Source of the DNA: Maratus speciosus
Taxonomy: Eukaryota > Arthropoda > Arachnida > Araneae > Salticidae
DNA: 64,000 bases
Direction: 5' to 3'
NCBI GenBank assembly: GCA_963932465.1
Contig: OZ010800.1
Span: 97,297,307-97,361,306 of the forward strand
Shown: in pieces, positions 10,913-23,151 of the stretch
How the letters are laid out: each line of letters starts with the position of its first letter
Position numbering within the stretch: the first letter of the stretch is position 1
Translations under genes and position numbers: made by a program
The notes under the pieces: model-generated
Seen by the model: only the letters and a program-made list of their open reading frames with translations
Databases searched by the model: none
What the model was told of the DNA's origin: nothing

Positions 10913-11392
10913 CCGTTTTGTTGACAACGTATAGAGATGTAGAGCACCAGGACTTACTAAAAAAAAAAACTGCAATTTGGTAAACGAAGACTTTTTTTAT
11001 TCCATGATGAAAGCAGAAGGAAGAGGTACAATGGGGCAAAGAAAGGAGCCTCTTCTTAAAATGACATCACGAGGCTAGCGACAGAGCAGCAGTGTGTTGA
11101 ATAAACAGTTAGAACTTTCTTGCTTGGCGGACTACAATATCGCCAATCTACAAATATTTTGACCCATCCACAAGAGGCGGAGAAAAACATTAGCTGGTAT
11201 GGATTTGCCAAATACATACGGTAGGCTTCTACCATATATTAATTGTGTAGGGGCGCCAGACTGTGGGTTGTTAAAATTCCTGAATCATGATAGGCGCAAT
11301 CTAATCTGTACTTTGAATACAGCTGAAGTTAAGTGTAAAAAAAAATAAAAATGTTTCTGGATAACGACATAGTAACAGACCGAATTCGCTAG
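10913..11392 (+). pseudogene. Decayed unknown reading frame inside the insertion (unit 1)
   Basis: Directly after the transposase break. See the unit 4 copy (22673-23151) for the description. Here the poly-A run after GACTTACT has 11 As, which shifts the frame early; two in-frame stops are also present. Confidence 0.4.
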
Positions 11393-11834
11393 GCGAAAAG
11401 GCATGAGAATGTATTTTTCTAGACCAGATGTTAGATCAAAGATAAACCCCGTGCTTTATCACAAAAATGCAGAATTGACATACATATGAACAAAAGGGTA
11501 TGAATGTTAAAGTGTATTACGAAGATAATTCTAATGAATAGATTGCATGTTAAGGGATTTTAAATGATGAGTTATATTCATGCCCAAATAAGGAAATGCC
11601 CGAAGCTAAAATGCTTTTGTTTCTAAGAGACAGCAGTAACGTTTCTTTGGAATGCAATCAAAAATATGGACTAAATAAAAAACTTGTATATAAAATATTA
11701 AAAAATATATTGTGTTTTCTCTATGCATAACACAGTCAAAAAGAATCTATTAAGTTAAAGTGAGGCCAAGTACTGTGCAATAGAATAAGTTAACTGCAAA
11801 ATCACTGTGTGTGTGTCGAGGGGGGGGGGTGAAT

Positions 11835-12618
11835 CCTCCAGTTCTAACGTTCCACAATAAAACAACATAAGCTGCAATTCTCTACCATAAAATTGCAACA
11901 TTTTATGATTCTGTAACTGAGAAATGTGCATGTGAATACTTTTTTAAATGTACGGAAAGTTTATTTTTTTAATTATATAACGAATAAATTATTTTAACTC
12001 TTTCAAGGCGGCGGTACATGTATGAAACAAATCTATTTTAATTCCCAAGTGGTACCAGAATATTGATAAAAAAAAAGAGTTAATGAATGTTTCCAAATTA
12101 AATTTGTTTGTGAATTCCGGTGATATTCATTTCAACATTTTAGCAATGGGAGAGCTTTGGCCCTGAAAGGGTTAACATAGTTTCTGTACTACAAAATATA
12201 TAATTAAATCGATTAAAAAGTATTCGCCTCCAGTTCTAACGTTCCACAATAAAACAACATAAGCTGCAATTCTCTACCATAAAATTGCAACATTTTATGA
12301 TTCCGTAACTGAGAAATGTGCATGTGAATACTTTTTTAAATGTACAGAAAGTTTATTTTTTTAATTATATAACGAATAAATTATTTTAACTCTTTCAAGG
12401 CGGCGGTACATGTATGAAACAAATCTATTTTAATTCCCAAGTGGTACCAGAATATTGATAAAAAAAAAAGAGTTAATGAATGTTTCCAAATTAAATTTGT
12501 TTGTGAATTCCGGTGATATTCATTTCAACATTTTAGCAATGGGAGAGCTTTGGCCCTGAAAGGGTTAAAATAGTTTCTGTACTACAAAATATATAATTAA
12601 ATCGATTAAAAAGTATTC
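11835..12618 (+). repeat. 392-bp direct duplication inside unit 2
   Basis: The segment starting CCTCCAGTTCTAACG at 11835 repeats at 12227, joined by CGCCTCCAG. Each copy contains the piggyBac-like MITE. The same duplication is present in unit 3 (15752-16535) and unit 4 (19672-20455) and absent from units 1, 5 and 6. Confidence 0.9.
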
Positions 12619-14048
12619 GCCGACATGCGTATAAAATATCATTATATTGGCACAAGATCTATATTGTCATACATGCATAAAAAAAGCAGTTCGCAATGAT
12701 GATCTTTGGATATCAGCAATGTGAAATTTGTGCAACATTTTTATGCCAGATATTTCGGAATTCGTACGTATTTGCATCAAACACGTATCATCGCCGATTT
12801 CCGTCGTTGTGCCATGTTTCTGGCGCAACTTCGATAACCCATGAAAGTATCGCCAAAGATATCGAATGAAAGGACAGAATCGATACTTTTAGGTTACGAT
12901 TCGCTGTTATCGAAATAACACCTCTAGTACTTGATGAAAGATATAATTTTTGTGCCAATATGTTAGTTCTGTGCTTGCTGGGAAATCTATTAGAATTAGA
13001 TCTCCCTATTATCTATGATTATCTATCTCTATGATTTTCTGTCATGAAACATTGCAAAGTTTTATACCTCCTCCAAAAGTGAAAAGAGTTGAGTTGTTCT
13101 TCTGTTTTGGAATAAAAATTTGAAATAAGCATCAAGTCTCGCTTTTTTGAGTAGAATTTTAATGTTAACTAAATGTTGAATTGATATTACTAGGATTTCG
13201 AATATTTGATAATTATTATTTTTTGAGTGGTAATGCTGTCTTGAATTTCCATGCCACCCATCGATGGTAGTCTAAATTATCAGCCGTCCATGTACTTCCT
13301 GGTATTTTTTTTTATTAGTCATTTTAGTGAAAAAAAAACTATGAATTTAAAAAAGAAATTATAAGTTTACTTATGGGCATTGGAGGGATATTAAATATAC
13401 TAAGTTGAAGAAAAAATTATGATCGTATAATTTTAATTTAAGACTGCTTTTGCTGTTTACATGAAATTCAAATATGAACCAATGGCACAATCTAAACAAA
13501 AAATTCCCATTTTCTCTCTTTCTATGTATAATAGCCCCTTAGGTATAGAAAAGCTCAAGAAAAAATCCTTTAAAAAATCCCGGCATTAATCAGCTATCAC
13601 CTCTCCAGACATTTAACTGTTTTCCCGCGTACTACGTCAGACTGAATAACTAAGTCCATGCCGCCAGAAAAAGCAAGGCTGAGCCCAGCCTTGCTTTTTC
13701 TAGCACGCTGTTCCTTTTGCACTGAAGAAGAATCTCGCTAGTAGATTCGAAACAGCTGTTTGCTGCTTTTCATATATTATTTGTGCATTTTAAACGTTGG
13801 TTTTTCTGCTTTTTAATAATCATGACATGGGAAAAAGATTCCGTAAAAAAAATTAGTTCCAAAAATCGCCGCTAGGGCATTTTGTGGCGCTGCTGTAGCT
13901 TACAATAACGAAAATTACCATAAAACACGGGAATCAAAGAAAAATGCAAATGTTGTGCGATGACAGCGCCAGTAAGAGGGGCTATTAAAGCAAGTAGTAG
14001 TCAGCTCCGACAAATAATCTCAGCTGAACTAAACGAGCTCCAGTGGAC

Positions 14049-14829
14049 ATGCCTCTCACGTTACCGGAACATGCGTTACTGGTGAAGCTGTATTATATGA
14101 ATCAATGTAATGGATCCTCATCTCTTCGGGAATTTCGAGCCAGAAAAAAATTACGAAAGGGGCCTTTATCGCTGAATGGTCATAAGAAAATGATTAAGAA
14201 GTTCGAGGAAACGGGATCACTGACCATTCGCGCTGGGAGAGGACGTAAACAAGTATCAGAAGATGTAATAACTGATGTGGCAACTGCAATTGTCGAAGGA
14301 TCGCAGGGAACCATTGCTGGTACTAGCAGAGCCCGAGGTGTAGCTCGACAAATGGACATGAATTATTCCACTGTATGGAGAGTTTTGAAGGCGGCGCGTT
14401 ATTGGATTTTACCCCTACAAAATCAGCCCCTTGCACGAACTGAAACCAAGTGATTATGATAAGCGAGTGACATTCGCTCTATCGTTTCTTGCTACGGTAG
14501 AAATTGATGATGCTTTCCCATGGCACATTCTGTGGGGAGATGAGTGCCATTTTTGTCTCAATGGGTCCGTTAACACACAAAATAGCCGAATTTGGGCTTC
14601 TGAGCAAACCCACACCGTGCATGAAATCCCATTAAATTCCCCAAAAGTCACTGTTTGGTGTGATTTCACAGCCGAATTCGTAATTGGGCCATTCTTTTTT
14701 GAGACCATCACTCCGACAGGACCCGAAACGTGCACCATAAATGCAGAAAGGTACCACGAAATGCTGCAAACGTTTGTTATTCCACAACTTCAGCAAAGAA
14801 ACCGACGATTTCGTTACATACAGAGATGG
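14049..14829 (+). pseudogene. Mariner-type transposase fragment (unit 2)
   Basis: Translation identical to the unit 1 copy, with both frameshifts and the same loss of the C-terminal third. Identity to unit 1 shows the duplication is very recent. Confidence 0.88.
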
Positions 14830-15309
14830 CCGTTTTGTTGACAACGTATAGAGATGTAGAGCACCAGGACTTACTAAAAAAAAAAACTGCAATTTGGTAA
14901 ACGAAGACTTTTTTTATTCCATGATGAAAGCAGAAGGAAGAGGTACAATGGGGCAAAGAAAGGAGCCTCTTCTTAAAATGACATCACGAGGCTAGCGACA
15001 GAGCAGCAGTGTGTTGAATAAACAGTTAGAACTTTCTTGCTTGGCGGACTACAATATCGCCAATCTACAAATATTTTGACCCATCCACAAGAGGCGGAGA
15101 AAAACATTAGCTGGTATGGATTTGCCAAATACATACGGTAGGCTTCTACCATATATTAATTGTGTAGGGGCGCCAGACTGTGGGTTGTTAAAATTCCTGA
15201 ATCATGATAGGCGCAATCTAATCTGTACTTTGAATACAGCTGAAGTTAAGTGTAAAAAAAAATAAAAATGTTTCTGGATAACGACATAGTAACAGACCGA
15301 ATTCGCTAG
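14830..15309 (+). pseudogene. Decayed unknown reading frame (unit 2)
   Basis: Same as unit 1, including the longer poly-A run. Confidence 0.4.
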
Positions 15310-17966
15310 GCGAAAAGGCATGAGAATGTATTTTTCTAGACCAGATGTTAGATCAAAGATAAACCCCGTGCTTTATCACAAAAATGCAGAATTGACATAC
15401 ATATGAACAAAAGGGTATGAATGTTAAAGTGTATTACGAAGATAATTCTAATGAATAGATTGCATGTTAAGGGATTTTAAATGATGAGTTATATTCATGC
15501 CCAAATAAGGAAATGCCCGAAGCTAAAATGCTTTTGTTTCTAAGAGACAGCAGTAACGTTTCTTTGGAATGCAATCAAAAATATGGACTAAATAAAAAAC
15601 TTGTATATAAAATATTAAAAAATATATTGTGTTTTCTCTATGCATAACACAGTCAAAAAGAATCTATTAAGTTAAAGTGAGGCCAAGTACTGTGCAATAG
15701 AATAAGTTAACTGCAAAATCACTGTGTGTGTGTCGAGGGGGGGGGGTGAATCCTCCAGTTCTAACGTTCCACAATAAAACAACATAAGCTGCAATTCTCT
15801 ACCATAAAATTGCAACATTTTATGATTCTGTAACTGAGAAATGTGCATGTGAATACTTTTTTAAATGTACGGAAAGTTTATTTTTTTAATTATATAACGA
15901 ATAAATTATTTTAACTCTTTCAAGGCGGCGGTACATGTATGAAACAAATCTATTTTAATTCCCAAGTGGTACCAGAATATTGATAAAAAAAAAGAGTTAA
16001 TGAATGTTTCCAAATTAAATTTGTTTGTGAATTCCGGTGATATTCATTTCAACATTTTAGCAATGGGAGAGCTTTGGCCCTGAAAGGGTTAACATAGTTT
16101 CTGTACTACAAAATATATAATTAAATCGATTAAAAAGTATTCGCCTCCAGTTCTAACGTTCCACAATAAAACAACATAAGCTGCAATTCTCTACCATAAA
16201 ATTGCAACATTTTATGATTCCGTAACTGAGAAATGTGCATGTGAATACTTTTTTAAATGTACAGAAAGTTTATTTTTTTAATTATATAACGAATAAATTA
16301 TTTTAACTCTTTCAAGGCGGCGGTACATGTATGAAACAAATCTATTTTAATTCCCAAGTGGTACCAGAATATTGATAAAAAAAAAAGAGTTAATGAATGT
16401 TTCCAAATTAAATTTGTTTGTGAATTCCGGTGATATTCATTTCAACATTTTAGCAATGGGAGAGCTTTGGCCCTGAAAGGGTTAAAATAGTTTCTGTACT
16501 ACAAAATATATAATTAAATCGATTAAAAAGTATTCGCCGACATGCGTATAAAATATCATTATATTGGCACAAGATCTATATTGTCATACATGCATAAAAA
16601 AAGCAGTTCGCAATGATGATCTTTGGATATCAGCAATGTGAAATTTGTGCAACATTTTTATGCCAGATATTTCGGAATTCGTACGTATTTGCATCAAACA
16701 CGTATCATCGCCGATTTCCGTCGTTGTGCCATGTTTCTGGCGCAACTTCGATAACCCATGAAAGTATCGCCAAAGATATCGAATGAAAGGACAGAATCGA
16801 TACTTTTAGGTTACGTTTCGCTGTTATCGAAATAACACCTCTAGTACTTGATGAAAGATATAATTTTTGTGCCAATATGTTAGTTCTGTGCTTGCTGGGA
16901 AATCTATTAGAATTAGATCTCCCTATTATCTATGATTATCTATCTCTATGATTTTCTGACATGAAACATTGCAAAGTTTTATACCTCCTCCAAAAGTGAA
17001 AAGAGTTGAGTTGTTCTTCTGTTTTGGAATAAAAATTTGAAATAAGCATCAAGTCTCGCTTTTTTGAGTAGAATTTTAATGTTAACTAAATGTTGAATTG
17101 ATATTACTAGGATTTCGAATATTTGATAATTATTATTTTTTGTGTGGTAATGCTGTCTTGAATTTCCATGCCACCCATCGATGGTAGTCTAAATTATCAG
17201 CCGTCCATGTACTTCCTGGTAATTTTTTTTTATTAGTCATTTTAGTGAAAAAAAAAAACTATGAATTTAAAAAAGAAATTATAAGTTTACTTATGGACAT
17301 TGGAGGGATATTAAATATACTAAGTTGAAGAAAAATTTATGATCGTATAATTTTAATTTAAGACTGCTTTTGCTGTTTACATGAAATTCAAATATGAGCC
17401 AATGGCACAATCTAAACAAAAAATTCCCATTTTCTCTCTTTCTATGTATAATAGCCCCTTAGGTATAGAAAAGCTCAAGAAAAAATCCTTTAAAAAATCC
17501 CGGCATTAATCAGCTATCACCTCTCCAGACATTTAACTGTTTTCCCGCGTACTACGTCAGACTGAATAACTAAGTCCATGCCGCCAGAAAAAGCAAGGCT
17601 GAGCCCAGCCTTGCTTTTTCTAGCACGCTGTTCCTTTTGCACTGAAGAAGAATCTCGCTAGTAGATTCGAAACAGCTGTTTGCTGCTTTTCATATATTAT
17701 TTGTGCATTTTAAACGTTGGTTTTTCTGCTTTTTAATAATGAAGACATGGAAAAAAGATTCCGTAAAAAAATAGTTCCAAAAATCGCCGCTAGGGCATTT
17801 TGTGGCGCTGCTGTAGCTTACAATAACGAGAATTAGCATAAAACACGGGAATCAAAGAAAAATGCAAATGTTGTGCGATGACAGCGCCAGTAATAGGGGC
17901 TATTAAAGCAAGTAGTAGTCAGCTCCGACAAATAATCTCAGCTGAACTAAACGAGCTCCAGTGGAC

Positions 17967-18747
17967 ATGCCTCTCACGTTACCGGAACATGCGTTACTGG
18001 TGAAGCTGTATTATATGAATCAATGTAATGGATCCTCAGCTCTTCGGGAATTTCGAGCCAGAAAAAAATTACGAAAGGGGCCTTTATCGCTGAATGGTCA
18101 TAAGAAAATGATTAAGAAGTTCGAGGAAACGGGATCACTGACCATTCGCGCTGGGAGAGGACGTAAACAAGTATCAGAAGATGTAATAACTGATGTGGCA
18201 ACTGCAATTGTCGAAGGATCGCAGGGAACCATTGCTGGTACTAGCAGAGCCCGAGGTGTAGCTCGACAAATGGACATGAATTATTCCACTGTATGGAAAG
18301 TTTTGAAGGCGGCGCGTTATTGGATTTTACCCCTACAAAATCAGCCCCTTGCACGAACTGAAACCAAGTGATTATGATAAGCGAGTGACATTCGCTCTAT
18401 CGTTTCTTGTCAGGGTAGAAATTGATGATGCTTTCCCATGGCACATTCTGTGGGGAGATGAGTGCCATTTTTGTCTCAATGGGTCCGTTAACACACAAAA
18501 TAGCCGAATTTGGGCTTCTGAGCAAACCCACACCGTGCATGAAATCCCATTAAATTCCCCAAAAGTCACTGTTTGGTGGGATTTCACAGCCGAATTCGTA
18601 ATTGGGCCATTCTTTTTTGAGACCATCACTCCGACAGGACCCGAAACGTGCACCATAAATGCAGAAAGGTACCACGAAATGCTGCAAACGTTTGTTATTC
18701 CACAACTTCAGCAAAGAAACCGACGATTTCGTTACATACAGAGATGG
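17967..18747 (+). pseudogene. Mariner-type transposase fragment (unit 3)
   Basis: Same frameshifts and truncation. It differs at a few residues: GSSAL instead of GSSSL near residue 26, SFLVRVE instead of SFLATVE, VWKVL instead of VWRVL, VWWDF instead of VWCDF. The GSSAL variant is shared with unit 6. Confidence 0.86.
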
Positions 18748-19226
18748 CCGTTTTGTTGACAACGTATAGAGATGTAGAGCACCAGGACGTACTAAAAAAA
18801 AAACTGCAATTTGGTAAACGAAGACTTTTTTTATTCCATTATGAAAGCAGAAGGAAGAGGTACAATGGGGCAAAGAAAGGAGCCTCTTCTTAAAATGACA
18901 TCACGAGGCTAGCGACAGAGCAGCAGTGTGTTGAATAAACAGTTAGAACTTTCTTGCTTGGCGGACTACAATATCGCCAATCTACAAATATTTTGACCCA
19001 TCCACAAGAGGCGGAGAAAAACATTAGCTGGTATGGATTTGCCAAATACATACGGTAGGCTTCTACCATATATTAATTGTGTAGGGGCGCCAGACTGTGG
19101 GTTGTTAAAATTCCTGAATCATGATAGGCGCAATCTAATCTGTACTTTGAATACAGCTGAAGTTAAGTGTAAAAAAAAATAAAAATGTTTCTGGATAACG
19201 ACATAGTAACAGACCGAATTCGCTAG
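18748..19226 (+). pseudogene. Decayed unknown reading frame (unit 3)
   Basis: Variant of the unit 4 frame with a 10-A run and GACGTACT instead of GACTTACT. Confidence 0.4.
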
Positions 19227-21891
19227 GCGAAAAGGCATGAGAATGTATTTTTCTAGACCAGATGTTAGATCAAAGATAAACCCCGTGCTTTATCACAAAA
19301 ATGCAGAATTGACATACATATGAACAAAAGGGTATGAATGTTAAAGTGTATTACGAAGATAATTCTAATGAATAGATTGCATGTTAAGGGATTTTAAATG
19401 ATGAGTTATATTCATGCCCAAATAAGGAAATGCCCGAAGCTAAAATGCTTTTGTTTCTAAGAGACAGCAGTAACGTTTCTTTGGAATGCAATCAAAAATA
19501 TGGACTAAATAAAAAACTTGTATATAAAATATTAAAAAATATATTGTGTTTTCTCTATGCATAACACAGTCAAAAAGAATCTATTAAGTTAAAGTGAGGC
19601 CAAGTACTATGCAATAGAATAAGTTAACTGCAAAATCACTGTGTGTGTGTCGAGGGGGGGGGGGGGTGAATCCTCCAGTTCTAACGTTCCACAATAAAAC
19701 AACATAAGCTGCAATTCTCTACCATAAAATTGCAACATTTTATGATTCTGTAACTGAGAAATGTGCATGTGAATACTTTTTTAAATGTACAGAAAGTTTA
19801 TTTTTTTAATTATATAACGAATAAATTATTTTAACTCTTTCAAGGCGGCGGTACATGTATGAAACAAATCTATTTTAATTCCCAAGTGGTACCAGAATAT
19901 TGATAAAAAAAAAGAGTTAATGAATGTTTCCAAATTAAATTTGTTTGTGAATTCCGGTGATATTCATTTCAACATTTTAGCAATGGGAGAGCTTTGGCCC
20001 TGAAAGGGTTAACATAGTTTCTGTACTACAAAATATATAATTAAATCGATTAAAAAGTATTCGCCTCCAGTTCTAACGTTCCACAATAAAACAACAAAAG
20101 CTGCAATTCTCTACCATAAAATTGCAACATTTTATGATTCCGTAAGTGAGAAATGTGCATGTGAATACTTTTTTAAATGTACAGAAAGTTTATTTTTTTA
20201 ATTATATAACGAATAAATTATTTTAACTCTTTCAAGGCGGCGGTACATGTATGAAACAAATCTATTTTAATTCCCAAGTGGTACCAGAATATTGATAAAA
20301 AAAAAAGAGTTAATGAATGTTTCCAAATTAAATTTGTTTGTGAATTCCGGTGATATTCATTTCAACATTTTAGCAATGGGAGAGCTTTGGCCCTGAAAGG
20401 GTTAAAATAGTTTCTGTACTACAAAATATATAATTAAATCGATTAAAAAGTATTCGCCGACATGCGTATAAAATATCATTATATTGGCACAAGATCTATA
20501 TTGTCATACATGCATAAAAAAAGCAGTTCGCAATGATGATCTTTGGATATCAGCAATGTGAAATTTGTGCAACATTTTTATGCCAGATATTTCGGAATTC
20601 GTACGTATTTGCATCAAACACGTATCACCTATATCGCCGATTTCCGTCGTTGTGCCATGTTTCTGGCGCAACGTCGATAACCCATGAAAGTATCGCCAAA
20701 GATATCGAATGAAAGGACAGAATCGATACTTTTAGGTTACGATTCGCTGTTATCGAAATAACACCTCTAGTACTTGATGAAAGATATAATTTTTGTGCCA
20801 ATCTGTTAGTTCTGTGCTTGCTGGGAAATCTATTAGAATTAGATCTCCCTATTATCTATGATTATCTATATCTATGATTTTCTGACATGAAACATTGCAA
20901 AGTTTTATACCTCCTCCAAAAGTGAAAAGAGTTGAGTTGTTCTTCTGTTTTGGAATAAAAATTTGAAATAAGCATCAAGTCTCGCTTTTTTGAGTAGAAT
21001 TTTAATGTTAACTAAATGTTGAATTGATATTACTAGGATTTCGAATATTTGATAATTATTATTTTTTGAGTGGTAATGCTGTCTTGAATTTCCATGCCAC
21101 CCATCGATGGTAGTCTAAATTATCAGCCGTCCATGTACTTCCTGGTATTTTTTTTATTAGTCATTTTAGTGAAAAAAAAAACTATGAATTTAAAAAAGAA
21201 ATTATAAGTTTACTTATGGGCATTGGAGGGATATTAAATATACTAAGTTGAAGAAAAAATTATGATCGTATAATTTTAATTTAAGACTGCTTTTGCTGTT
21301 TACATGAAATTCAAATATGAACCAATGGCACAATCTAAACAAAAAATTCCCATTTTCTCTCTTTCTATGTATAATAGCCCCTTAGGTATAGAAAAGCTCA
21401 AGAAAAAATCCTTTAAAAAATCCCGGCATTAATCAGCTATCACCTCTCCAGACATTTAACTGTTTTCCCGCGTACTACGTCAGACTGAATAACTAAGTCC
21501 ATGCCGCCAGAAAAAGCAAGGCTGAGCCCAGCCTTGCTTTTTCTAGCACGCTGTTCCTTTTGCACTGAAGAAGAATCTCGCTAGTAGATTCGAAACAGCT
21601 GTTTGCTGCTTTTCATATATTATTTGTGCATTTTAAACGTTGGTTTTTCTGCTTTTTAATAATCAAGACATGGGAAAAAGATTCCGTAAAAAATATTAGT
21701 TCCAAAAATCGCCGCTAGGGCATTTTGTGGCGCTGCTGTAGCTTACAATAACGAGAATTAGCATAAAACACGGGAATCAAAGAAAAATGCAAATGTTGTG
21801 CGATGACAGCGCCAGTAAGAGGGGCTATTAAAGCAAGTAGTAGTCAGCTCCGACAAATAATCTCAGCTGAACTAAACGAGCTCCAGTGGAC

Positions 21892-22672
21892 ATGCCTCTC
21901 ACGTTACCGGAACATGCGTTACTGGTGAAGCTGTATTATATGAATCAATGTAATGGATCCTCATCTCTTCGGGAATTTCGAGCCAGAAAAAAATTACGAA
22001 AGGGGCCTTTATCGCTGAATGGTCATAAGAAAATGATTAAGAAATTCGAGGAAACGGGATCACTGACCATTCGCGCTAGGAGAGGACGTAAACAAGTATC
22101 AGAAGATGTAATAACTGATGTGGCAACTGCAATTGTCGAAGGATCGCAGGGAACCATTGCTGGTACTAGCAGAGCCCGAGGTGTAGCTCGACAAATGGAC
22201 ATGAATTATTCCACTGTATGGAGAGTTTTGAAGGCGGCGCGTTATTGGATTTTACCCCTACAAAATCAGCCCCTTGCACGAACTGAAACCAAGTGATTAT
22301 GATAAGCGAGTGACATTCGCTCTATCGTTTCTTGCCACGGTAGAAATTGATGATGCTTTCCCATGGCACATTCTGTGGGGAGATGAGTGCCATTTTTGTC
22401 TCAATGGGTCCGTTAACACACAAAATAGCCGAATTTGGGCTTCTGAGCAAACCCACACCGTGCATGAAATCCCATTAAATTCCCCAAAAGTCACTGTTTG
22501 GTGTGATTTCACAGCCGAATTCGTAATTGGGCCATTCTTTTTTGAGACCATCACTCCGACAGGACCCGAAACGTGCACCATAAATGCAGAAAGGTACCAC
22601 GAAATGCTGCAAACGTTTGTTATTCCACAACTTCAGCAAAGAAACCGACGATTTCGTTACATACAGAGATGG
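21892..22672 (+). pseudogene. Mariner-type transposase fragment (unit 4)
   Basis: Same frameshifts and truncation. Carries IRARRGRK where units 1-3 have IRAGRGRK, a change shared only with unit 5. Confidence 0.86.
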
Positions 22673-23151
22673 CCGTTTTGTTGACAACGTATAGAGATGT
22701 AGAGCACCAGGACTTACTAAAAAAAAACTGCAATTTTGTAAACGAAGCCTTTTTTTATTCCATGATGAAAGCAGAAGGGAGAGGTACAATGGGGAAAAGA
22801 AAGGAGCCTCTTCTTAAAATGACATCACGAGGCTAGCGACAGAGCAGCAGTGTGTTGAATAAACAGTTAGAACTTTCTTGCTTGGCGGACTACAATATCG
22901 CCAATCTACAAATATTTTAACTCAACCACAAGAGGCGGAGAAAAACATTAGCTGGTACGGATTTGCCAAATACATACGGTAGGCTTCTACCATATATTAA
23001 TTGTGTAGGGGCGCCAGACTGTGGGTTGCTAAAATTCCTGAATCATGAATGGCGCAATCTAATCTGTACTTTGAATACAGCTGAGGTTAAGTGTAAAAAA
23101 AAAATAAAAATGTTTCTGGATAACGACATAGTAACAGACCGAATTCGCTAG
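22673..23151 (+). pseudogene. Decayed unknown reading frame, best-preserved copy (unit 4)
   Basis: One frame stays open across most of about 480 bp, broken only by a TAG (22834-22836) and a TAA near 22918. Peptides on both sides of the stops look like real coding: YRDVEHQDLLKKNCN, KRKEPLLKMTSRG, ADYNIANLQIF, NTYGRLLPYINCVGAPDCG, LLKFLNHEWRNLICTLNTAE. Composition is ordinary and cysteine-containing, unlike translated AT-rich repeats. I do not recognise the protein and see no transposase or reverse transcriptase motif. It lies within DNA inserted into the transposase gene, so it could be part of a second element or a captured host sequence. The in-frame continuity across the stops supports former coding; function is unknown. 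Confidence 0.5.

Larger units (their letters stand above)
8106..11640 (+). repeat. Array unit 1 (single MITE copy)
   Basis: Leftmost unit, 3535 bp, fused on its left to unrelated DNA (AAAAAT instead of CAGTAAC before GTTTCTTT). It lacks the 392-bp internal duplication and has a 14-G tract. Its right half is almost identical to that of unit 2 (for example ACGAAAATTACC near 9993, where units 3-5 have ACGAGAATTAGC). Confidence 0.9.
11641..15557 (+). repeat. Array unit 2 (with 392-bp internal duplication)
   Basis: 3917 bp. Carries two copies of the MITE-containing segment and a 10-G tract. A 10-bp deletion (CGTATCATCGCC near 12784) is shared only with unit 3. Confidence 0.9.
15558..19474 (+). 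repeat. Array unit 3 (with 392-bp internal duplication)
   Basis: 3917 bp. The left half matches unit 2. The right half carries variants otherwise seen only in unit 6: TTTTTTGTGTGG near 17138, ATATGAGCCAATGG near 17393, CAGTAATAGGGG near 17890. Confidence 0.9.
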
